A stretch of 64,000 bases of DNA, from NCBI GenBank assembly GCA_963680875.1, contig OY804579.1, positions 81,209,095 to 81,273,094 of the forward strand, read 5' to 3'. The notes under the pieces are model-generated. The model searched no databases, was not told where the DNA came from, and saw only the letters and a program-made list of their open reading frames with translations. Origin of the DNA: Bathymodiolus brooksi. Taxonomy: Eukaryota; Mollusca; Bivalvia; Mytilida; Modiolidae. The position numbers were made by a program, and so were the translations under genes. This document shows positions 55,500 to 64,000 of this stretch, piece after piece; positions within the stretch are counted from its first letter, which is position 1; the number at the start of each line of letters is the position of its first letter.

Positions 55500-55787
55500 G
55501 GTGCTGTTTTGACAACTGTTTTACCTGTTTTGTTCAAGTATTGCTATACATACTGTGATAGTGACAGCCGGAAACTTTGAGCCGTAATGAAAGCAAGAAG
55601 TTTGGCGCTTTAAATTCTTATTCAACCCACCATTTCTTTAGAAATGCCTGTACCATGTCAGGGTGATTACAGTTTTCACAGTTTTCCGGTTGTTGACTGA
55701 TTTTGTCTGTTTATATAATTATGAGTTTTGACTTTCCCTTTGTAAGATTGCTCGGAGTTCGGTAATTTTGTTATTACCCTTATTCCT
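55500..55787 (+). repeat. Interspersed repeat R3
   Basis: Ortholog of 21,690-21,975. Confidence 0.75.
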
Positions 55788-56490
55788 GTTTGCATCAGAA
55801 ACGACAGGTAACTTAATTGTTCTAGAGCCATTCACTATGCCCACGCGATACGAATCAAAATTTAATAATGTATTAATAATGAGAGACATTGCCAAATACT
55901 TCAAAGACAATGAAGTCTTCAATATTCGATTCCTGTTCCAAGTAAAATATTACCGGAAGTTCCAAAACTAAAATCGAAGTACTGTGACCGAATAGACACG
56001 AAGCAGATTACGCAGTATGAAATCGATAGTAATACCCATCTTCTCGGGGAAACAGCCATCTGCACAGTGGTCATGTTTCCAACTTTGACATTTCTATTTC
56101 CTAACCAGGGACATACAATCATTACGTATAGAATCGAATATTTGTCATTCCCCATGGACTGCATTGATATCAATTTCTCTGTCATCATTTCATCATATAT
56201 CTACTACTGGGTCAATACCTTTGCTGGTGGAGTATTAGTCCCCGAGAGTATCATCCGCCCAGTAGTCAGTGCTTCGGCACTAACATGGTTTATTAGATAT
56301 ATTTATTACTGAAATTTACAGTTCCTAAATAATGTAATTATTAATAAAACTAAGGTTCTCCTCCCTCATGCCAACGTGACCTTAGCCGATTATTATTTGG
56401 CTTTCCAATCTTTCGATTTTGACGTACCTGATGAAGGTTATTCCAGAAACGCGTTGTGCGCACTAAATTTGATATCTACGTTTTTATAAT
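55788..56490. repeat. Unit-conserved block ending in a hammerhead-like module
   Basis: Ortholog of 21,976-22,680. The module is at 56,343-56,490 (cctgatgaaggttattccag, aaacgcgttgtgcgcac). Confidence 0.45.
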
Positions 56491-56677
56491 TCAGACTTAT
56501 ATACAGAGTTTAGAAGCCGTGAAGGAGCTTCATCACATTTTTAACCTTTTAGAACTTCCCAGAGACCTTTAACTTTGTTAGTAGTGTTAATCTTGATTTT
56601 TTTTTTAATTTAGCCGCACTTTCCTTTTTCTTGATCGCCTCTTAAACTTTAGATTTACGAGGGGGTTAGGGTTATAG

Positions 56678-56772
56678 TTATGGTGTTTAACGCCACTTTC
56701 AACAATATTTCAGTTATATCGTGGCGGTAAGTTTTATTGGTGAAGGAAACCGAAGTACCTGGAGAAAACCAA
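56678..56772 (-). repeat. SINE tail fragment
   Basis: Ortholog of 22,867-22,965. Confidence 0.75.
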
Positions 56773-56799
56773 ATTATGCACACGAAGTTTATGCACATT

Positions 56800-57295
56800 C
56801 GATAAGCATTGCCCAGTTTCGCTATCATAATTCCGTGTTTTATCGTGAATTATTTTCAAACGATTTAATCTCTTTCTTTGATTAATTTATCAATTTCCTT
56901 GTCTCAAAAACTAAAAATAGCTTCTAAAACAGCCTTGTTGATGGCATTTTTCCATATTGACCAGGCTAATTTTACATCAGAAGTATTCTGGTTATTAAAT
57001 TTAACTTTCTCAAACTTGTCTTTTATGCATTCCTGAAACATAGGCCAATCGGTTTCCTCGTTTATTTTCCATTAAAACTTGGGGGAGCATTTACTACCTT
57101 TTTGTTTTCGTTTGGTATAGGACTTGTATTGAATACGATTTGTATAATGAAATGGTCACTGAATATAGAATAATCCAACCCTGTCGATAATAACACGTCT
57201 TACACCTTTACAAATGTCATTTGATAACAGTACATAATTGATCGCAGACATTTGATAATTAAGGATGCGCATAAAGATCCCATTACAATAAGGGG
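56800..57295 (-). mobile_element. LINE endonuclease/linker relic, copy 2
   Basis: Ortholog of 22,985-23,510 (YQMSAINYVLLSNDICKG) with extra frame damage. Confidence 0.6.
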
Positions 57296-57296
57296 C

Positions 57297-57534
57297 AGTG
57301 GTGGCCGTAATCGTACGGTAGTAGGATGTACAACTACCTATGCAATCAGTGCCTATCACCACTGATGTTGTGAGTTCGAATCTCAATCAGGGCGAGGTGT
57401 AAAACATTATGTGATAAAGTTTGTCAGTAACTTGCGACAGGTCAGTGGTTTTCTCCGGGTCCTCCGGTTTCCTCCACCAATAAAACTGACCACCACTATA
57501 TAACGGAAATATTGTTGAAAGTGGCGTTAAACGC
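57297..57534 (+). repeat. SINE, complete
   Basis: Ortholog of 23,513-23,752. It spans the nominal copy 2/copy 3 boundary. Confidence 0.85.
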
Positions 57535-58520
57535 CATCAAACAAATTGCTTTTGTTTGTTTGTTTTATACCGATACTTTACAGGAATGATATGTGGTCTT
57601 CAAAAACAACATTCCTCTCTTCGTTCAAATTCAACACCTAATATGACCACCACATGACATAGTGGTTTCTGATAAGATGATGAATGAAGAAAATCTTGGA
57701 AACCAGGAAAGTGAGTGGGTCGGGTAACTGAAAACACGACACTTTTTCTTTTGGCCTACTATGAACAAAATGCAGACTAACTGTGATTTCGCGGAGTTTA
57801 ATTCTACCCATTGTTGAAAAATGAGCCAAGAATGTAGAATGTTCATTTCCATGCTTTGATAATCCTTTCATTTGGCCAATTCTTTTCATAAATGTTACAA
57901 AGTTAATATGCACAAAATTCAAACGAAGCTTCATTTTTGGGATGTTGGCCTCACATGTTGTTTGAAAAGACGCCTATGACTACCAAAGTATGAAGCTATC
58001 AAACTTGACTAAAATCAATTAAGGAAAGGTTTTCAACAGTATAACTTCATTGTAGTGATTAAATAGCTCATTGATTCATTTGTGAAAAGTAAAAGGGAAC
58101 ATTTATTTGTATACTAGATGAGCGATTCAGGCTCCTGGAAGCCTATGTTTGTTTTTTATAAGGTTGATTAATTGAGTTCAACAATTCACAACAAATGTAA
58201 TACTTTATGCATAAATAAGGGAAGAATAAGATAAATGTGGCAGCGACTTTCATTGCCACTGGTTAAAGTTATTGGGACGATAACAAAAAAGCATTGTGTA
58301 GCAGCTACAATGTACCACTATTTCAAAATCTACAAAAGTGATCTTTAGCGTACAATAGTCGTGGCACTCTCAATACCCTTATGGTGCTGTGTATCTTTTT
58401 AGACTCAACCACGGGGACTGTCACATCTGCTCAGCCACATGTATAAATAGGAACATCGTATATTTTTCTATTGTGATATCGCTCATAAAGCTTGAAATTG
58501 AAGTCTCATACTTTTTAATA

Positions 58521-58596
58521 CTCCCGTTTCCTCCAACAATAAAGCTGACCGCCACGATAGAACTGAAATATTGATGAAAGTGGCGTTAAACACCAT
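58521..58596 (+). repeat. SINE tail fragment
   Basis: Ortholog of 1,071-1,142. Confidence 0.75.
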
Positions 58597-59419
58597 CCAC
58601 CCCCATACACTTAAATTGTGCTAATAAAAAACTATAATAAACAACCAGTCCATGACATTGCCAATTGAATACGAAGGGAAAATAATATTTATATTACACT
58701 ACGATAGGAAAACATATGTGTTCGCTTGATGTACTTTGCTGACAAATGACCAGGGTTGCTCCTTGTACCAATGTTTCCAGACAAAAAAAAAGTTGGTATC
58801 AGCAGGGTAATTATCCTATAGTGAAAACAACGTACTTATTTTATTGTATATTTTTTTTATTGAAAAGGTTAAGATGTACTCTTAGTGTATTTAAATATAA
58901 ATTTATATTAAAATCTTAGTTTAAAAATGCTAAATATATATTATGGAACATTTCTTTATATTTCGACTTTCATATAAGTACTATTTTTTTATGTAAAACA
59001 GAAAGGATGTCTTAAATCTGGATAAAACAATTCCTATCAGTATTTTTGATAGTTTTCAATATCAAATTGTTGTAGTAAGTCGATACTTATAAACTAAACT
59101 TTCAATAGTAATAATTTTTGCATATTTATGCTTATAAAACCAAAAAATTCTGAAATCATGGCATTTTCTTCACACAAATAGTAGAAAATATGCTTAGGAA
59201 AACAGCGAAGTAAGTTGAATATATGTACAAATTTCTGGTATGCATTTAAAATGTCCATGTTAAAAGTATTCTATAAAGTGTTTGACATTTAAGAGTTATT
59301 TTTATTTAGTTCCAAATTAATCTAGCATAATATACAAAATGTTCATGACATATCTGTACAAAACAACTGAAGAATATTGAAGCCATAAACACTATGGCCC
59401 TAACAAGCTATTGTCAATG

Positions 59420-59623
59420 TTAATCAATTTGTTCTATTTGGACCTCTTCATATATATCATGAGATAATTCTTCCATGCCAACAATGTCGTGATGCTGATC
59501 CCAGGCTTCTACATAGCCGTCACCATCATCTTGTCGATGAATATCGACACGTGCTAATGTTGCAGCGTGTTTGTTAGTGATGTGCTTGTTGGCAGAACGT
59601 TGACGAATCGCTTGCTTGATCTT
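59420..59623 (-). CDS. Long cytoplasmic-tail exon, copy 3
   Basis: 204 bases including TAA, acceptor ctttgatttcag, phase 0. The sequence has a basic membrane-proximal part, a His/Asp-rich middle and the end [20 protein letters not shown]. It is the only undamaged version of the tail in the window. Confidence 0.75.
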   Translation of the reverse strand, partial: KIKQAIRQRSANKHITNKHAATLARVDIHRQDDGDGYVEAWDQHHDIVGMEELSHDIYEEVQIEQID

Positions 59624-60254
59624 CTGAAATCAAATATAATACAAAGTGATTTTATTGCACTATTATTTGTTCGGAAGAAAGTGTCATTGCATAATTATGA
59701 GTGAGTAAGTGAGTGAGTGGTTGTTGTTTAGCACCAACTCGACAATTTTTCAGCTATATTATGGCGAAAAAAAGGATAATTTTCAATAAGATGATGATGA
59801 GGTTCGTTTTATACTAGATTGACATGCTTAGTTGGATTTATTTTAGAGTGCCACTTCACTGAAACAACAATCCGCGGATATACATGTCGGTCCACTCGGA
59901 CATATTATCTTGATTCCGAGCCAACCAGGCATATCTATGACTTTCCCACTTGAGTATTTGAAATTTTTCAGCATATTCATTGGATTATCCGATAAGCTTC
60001 GGTTAAGCACATACATGTACCCGAACAGTTATAATGATATGATGATCATGATGAATTTGCCACTCATGCCATTTTTCCTTTTAGCCATTGTATTTTTGTC
60101 ATTCTTCGATTTATTGCATCTGAATACTCCGTTGGTTTCTTCAAACTGTTTTAACTTCACTACTAACACTGCATGCACATTGGTAATGCCTCGGATATTC
60201 AAGCGAAGACTTAGCGAAGGGTGTCGTTCATGAAATCTGTCACGTTTGTTACAC

Positions 60255-60305
<51 letters not shown>

Positions 60306-61487
60306 TTATCTACTGTTCCTTTGATGAAACCCGTTGTGCGTAACGACGGAACAGTTTTACACTAATTAATATAATGGTGATTGTTATAAATACTCATGAA
60401 AAAAGTTGGTCATAAACTCACTGAATACATTTATTATGGAATGAAATAATACAGAACAAATGGGGGTAGTGAACATTTCTTTAAAAAAAACTATAATATT
60501 ATATATTTCATATTGTCACCTTGATACGACAATAAGCTATCATGACTACGATACATAACACCAGTAATACGACATTTACAACTATAATCACTACTGCAAA
60601 AAAAAAATAAACGTAATTAGCATAAACTTGCAATACCATAATACAAAAGGTACAATAACAGGGCAGTAGAGGGCGTGATCGTATGGTAGCTGGATTTACA
60701 ACTACCTGTGCAATCATTGCCTATGACCACTAAAGTTGTGAGTTCGAACCTCGTTCATGACGAGGTATACTCGATACAACTTTATGTGATGAAGCTTATC
60801 AGTGACTTGCGACAGGTCAGTAGTTTTCTCAGGCACTCCGGTTTCCTCCACTAAAAAAACTGACAGCCACGATATAGCTGAATATTATTGAAAGTGACGT
60901 TAAATATCATAACCCTAACCCTAACCTCTATTATTATATAGGTAAAACACACGGTACAACAACAACAAAAACACCAAACAAGTTCTCTGAATATTATGTC
61001 CCAATTTACAAATTCAGTATTTGAAAGATATAGTTCCAATCATCTAACTTAATGTCGTGATAATTAGTTAATACCCAGACAAATAACACGTAATAGTCGG
61101 TTTATTTAAGAAAGGGAACAACAAAAGTAGAAGAAATTGTCTCCATTAATATCCATCTGACTTCTAAAATATTAAAGTATAACAAGCAATAACAAGACAC
61201 GTGAGACGCACTACCATCAATAATAAGAAAATTCCTGTGAAGGAGTCCGAATTGTCTGCTACACATTTAGTGTCCGCTATAAAGGGACATAATCATCACA
61301 TGTTCCTAAGGAGAAGTCACGCCCTTCGTCAAGCCCTTCATCTAGCCATAGGTGGCATTTCAATAATAAAATCATAAAAACAAATGAGTCATTATCCCAG
61401 AAATTCTGCATGTATTGTTGGTTTTCATTTTCAGCCATCTTATTTCTTTTCAATATGTCAGTTGTTTTCAGTTTTATAGTCCCAACT

Positions 61488-61532
<45 letters not shown>

Positions 61533-61967
61533 AAAAGGGGAAGTTTTAGAAGTGGACTGCAAAGTGAGGGGAGCAAGTATTCGGTGTGGTTTGGAAGCGG
61601 GGGATGGGGAGGCAGTATTGGGTGGGGATGGTGGAACAAGTTTTCAGTACTATCAAGGAGAAAAAAATAATTATACCCTTATTATACCATTGTCTGATTG
61701 GACAATAATTTATTTTGCTTCCATGCTAGCAAATTCAGTTATTTCTTCAATTTTGGCTCTCAGAAGTAGTTGCACCCTTAACCCCTGTATCCAACACCCC
61801 TGTTTGTGTGTCTGGTCCGTGTACACTCGTTATATCATTAAGTATATATTTGATGTACCCTTAAATACCTGGTTTACTGTTTTTATCATTTGTGGTTTGT
61901 TGTAAACTAGCATCGTTGTCAATAGTAACTGGAGTCGCCGTATCTTGTAACGAAGTCAAACCTGATT
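59420..61967 (-). CDS. Lectin-like/WSC receptor, copy 3 (3' exons only, long tail)
   Basis: Three 3' exons are in the window: stalk 61,869-61,967, transmembrane 60,520-60,593 and tail 59,420-59,623. Phases match throughout (1, 1, then 0). Upstream ectodomain exons would lie beyond 64,000, and the broken extra exon is deleted here. The 67-residue cytoplasmic tail is basic at first ([14 protein letters not shown]) and acidic later, with tyrosines in DGYVEA and [12 protein letters not shown] resembles the pYEEI-type ligand of Src-family SH2 domains, so this copy could signal directly, unlike copy 2. Function is inferred. Confidence 0.65.
59699..59766 (-). repeat. SINE tail ending in (GAGT)n
   Basis: Ortholog of 25,746-25,815. 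Confidence 0.65.
60257..60302. repeat. (CT)n microsatellite
   Basis: About 22 ct units, against about 8 at 26,305-26,320 in copy 2. Intronic. Confidence 0.9.
60520..60593 (-). CDS. Transmembrane exon, copy 3
   Basis: 74 bases, acceptor ttttttttgcag, donor CAAG|gtgaca, Val/Leu/Ile-rich helix ending AYCRIK. Confidence 0.75.
60660..60916 (+). repeat. SINE, complete
   Basis: Ortholog of 26,680-26,932. Confidence 0.85.
61490..61530. repeat. (GT)n microsatellite
   Basis: About 20 gt units, longer than in copy 2 (27,509-27,535). It generates spurious VCVC/HTHT ORFs. Confidence 0.9.
61869..61967 (-). CDS. Extracellular stalk exon, copy 3
   Basis: Identical layout to 27,873-27,971: 99 bases, phase 1-1, cysteine-free Ser/Thr/Asn-rich linker. 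Confidence 0.7.
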
Positions 61968-62752
61968 CTGGAATACAAATGCAAAATGTAGAATGAAAGC
62001 AAGAAATACTACACTAGCAGAACAGTTCCAAAATCTAATCTTAAAATCGTAGAGGTAAATTATATATCCCTAGCACACATTATACATGACCACTCGCCTT
62101 TCTTGCTTGGTATAAACACTTCAAATAAAATGGGCAGAGTTGAGCTAGCTTTATGTGCCCGAAAAATATCATGCGGTGTCTTGTGCCCAATGTTGCGTGT
62201 GTCTCTAGATAGTCCATTATTGATATTGTCCCTTCGGTTTTCTCTAACGTTTATTCAAGCGTGTTAGTGAAGATATACTATTGTCATAATAAGCAATTGC
62301 ACAACTATTTTCTGTTGAAACTTGCAGGAAGTATAATATTTGTTTTCATGAACTTCACTTGGAAACGAAAGTAGAAACAAGGAACATGCACTTTATTCAT
62401 ACTGTTTATGTAGAAATATTGTCTTCAGTGTGTTTGCTTAGACAATTGAATCAAAGTACTTCAGCTCCGACAGTATGTTTTGTTGTTCATTTTTATTAAA
62501 AAGTGAAGAAGATGAAAAGTTAAAAAAACAACAACACTATTTTAAGCAATGAAACATCAATACCACTGTGGTACCCATATTATGAAATCAGTTATTACCT
62601 GTTAACTGGCATAGAAAAGGTAACCGTTCTGAACAGTTTCTATTTTCATACTCATAAGAATCACGTGACCATGAAACAGCAGTACAGAGACTCGCTGAAA
62701 ATGAAATAGAATCAAAGCTATGGTATTAATTTATGTAACAACTACTGAAGGG
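61968..62752. other. Intron with copy 3 deletion junction
   Basis: Sequence equivalent to 27,972-28,165 joins sequence equivalent to 35,636 at about 62,174 (aatatcatg|cggtgtcttgtg). No features beyond the junction. Confidence 0.75.
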
Positions 62753-62940
62753 TTAGCCCTATGGTGTTTAACGCCTCTTTCAAAAATATTTCAGCTCTAT
62801 CGTGGCTCTAAGTTTTCTTGGTGGAAGAAACCAGAGTACCCGTAGAAATCCACCGACCTGCCGCAAGTCACTGACAAACTTTATCACATAATGTTATATC
62901 GAGTACACCTCGCCTGATTGGGATTCGAGCTCACACTACT
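62753..62940 (-). repeat. SINE, truncated
   Basis: Ortholog of 6,823-6,985 and 36,215-36,400. Confidence 0.8.
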
Positions 62941-62997
62941 GCAGGATATATTCTCGAATTAACAGATCAATCTCAAGTTGATATTCAACCTGTGCAA

Positions 62998-63690
62998 TTT
63001 ATTTATCAATTCCACCTTATATCAGAATGCTGTCTTCTGATTGGTTGATGAAAGGGGTAATTTTTTTACCAATTCTTAGTTTTTTCCAGCTTTTGCACCA
63101 TTGCCGGGATATTTGCCTAAATATACCACGATACTATAGGCAAAAACCCCGTTCGAAACGAAATTCCTTCTTTAAATAGTTTATGACGTCACGGATGTCA
63201 TTCGAATTAATCGGGTTTCATCTTTCAACCAACGCAAAAGTAAAGAAAATGACGACAGTGTCAGCCGTTATGTTTGAAATCGTTGAAATGTATATATTTC
63301 AAATTCATTTGCATTATTTTTTTTGCATGTTGTATGTTAAAGCAAAACCGTCATTTATTTTATTTTTGAGTTTATTCCAGAATTTATACACCTCTTTGAC
63401 AAGATTTTTCCTGCTTTCGTAGATTGATTTTAAGTCTCAGTTGAAAATCAAATGATCGAGGTGGTCTGAAGTTCTGAACCTGCTTGCATGCCACTGTTTT
63501 ACTTGCTGTTAAATATTCGGCGGAATTAAGCAAATATATCCTGTTAGTGAGGGTTATTTGAGGAAAATCCCGGTTTCGAGGACAGTCAAATGTCCCTCAC
63601 CACTAAAGCGGCTCGGGATATTTACCTCTCCTCTCAACCGGTATTTTTCGCAAATAACCCTCACTAACAGGATATATTTATATACTGTAA
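62998..63690. mobile_element. 0.69-kb inserted block with hairpin end, copy 3
   Basis: Ortholog of 36,466-37,152. The inverted repeat (tatcctgttagtgaggg / ccctcactaacaggata) is at about 63,537-63,675. The rest of the window (to 64,000) is unit sequence matching 37,153-37,465 with no recognised feature. Confidence 0.6.
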
Positions 63691-64000
63691 TAGTACATTG
63701 ATAAATTGTGACTGACTTGTCTGTGAATTTGTGTATTATGATTATTATCGTTGGAAGCGTGTTGTATAATTAACTCAACCGTGCGACACAGAAATAAATA
63801 TTGCCCGAGACCTCTCGCGATACGGTACACGATCTTTACACATGCATATCGGATATTATTATTATTAAAAAGAAATAATACTTGCATAGACAATTTCATG
63901 GACATCTAGACTTGCGTAATGGGATTTGTGAGGGGGCGTGCATACAAGCGAAATAAATGTCGCCACAAGAACAGTAAATAATGCAATTACTATCAAAACT

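Larger units (their letters stand above)
23674..57456. repeat. Segmental tandem duplication, copy 2 (complete period)
   Basis: A complete period of the array, about 33.8 kb against about 23.7 kb for copy 1. The excess is explained by copy-specific insertions: the LINE at 28,384-34,212, the LINE-relic block at about 38,400-41,466, a 0.69-kb block at 36,466-37,152 shared with copy 3, a 0.83-kb AT-rich block at about 44,602-45,435, a minisatellite expansion at 43.9-44.3 kb and a 270-bp repeat at 53,957-54,226. Confidence 0.9.
57457..64000. repeat. Segmental tandem duplication, copy 3 (3' truncated by window edge)
   Basis: Nearly identical to 23,674-28,165 and then to 35,636-37,465 of copy 2. 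It skips the equivalent of 28,166-35,635, so copy 3 lacks both the LINE and about 1.7 kb of ancestral unit, including the broken exon found at 34,292-34,508. The junction is near 62,174. The array may continue past the window. Confidence 0.9.

Overview
The window is eukaryotic, from a bivalve mollusc and most probably a mussel (Mytilidae). The base composition is AT-rich, coding sequence is in short exons with GT/AG borders, and the DNA is crowded with mussel-type interspersed repeats. These include a tRNA-derived SINE whose tail resembles the common molluscan SINE tail, CR1/L2-like LINEs, and fragments of a reverse-transcriptase element with an ISQLIRY-type C-terminus. Species is not decidable from sequence alone. 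There are no bacterial genes, rRNA genes or CRISPR arrays. No promoter could be supported.

Layout: the window is a head-to-tail segmental duplication. Copy 1 (about 1-23,673) begins mid-unit. Copy 2 (about 23,674-57,456) is complete and about 10 kb longer, mainly through a 5.83-kb full-length LINE (28,384-34,212), a block of about 3 kb with LINE relics (38,4xx-41,466), and smaller insertions at 36.47-37.15 kb and 44.60-45.43 kb. Copy 3 (about 57,457-64,000) runs off the right edge. Copies 2 and 3 share insertions that copy 1 lacks and are much closer to each other than to copy 1.

Genes: each unit carries, on the minus strand, one multi-exon gene that I reconstruct from splice borders, matching phases and domain signatures. 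It encodes a small type-I membrane receptor: signal peptide exon, first half of a C-type-lectin-like domain (CTLD), a WSC domain on two exons, second half of the CTLD, a stalk, a transmembrane exon and a cytoplasmic exon. In copy 2 the exons join into one open frame of about 273 residues if a broken extra exon is skipped. Its cytoplasmic tail is cut to 9 residues by a deletion. Copy 3 keeps a 67-residue tail with a DIYEEV tyrosine motif. Copy 1 is a pseudogene (stop in the lectin-like exon, lost acceptor and stop at the tail). A second partial gene lies just upstream on the same strand in copies 1 and 2: the terminal exon of a molluscan membrane-protein family with a DNRPSS-type juxtamembrane motif. 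It is disabled differently in each copy.

Mobile DNA: the LINE in copy 2 has an intact 1,155-codon ORF with endonuclease and reverse transcriptase. A 2A-like NPGP sequence lies near its N-terminus and 13-bp target-site duplications flank it. Copy 1 supplies its empty site. Other elements include a 255-bp MITE in copy 1 with its empty site in copy 2, several foldback hairpins, a 54-bp minisatellite abutting a splice donor, and tandem modules with a hammerhead-like CTGATGA...GAAAC core.

All gene models are by-eye inferences without transcript evidence.
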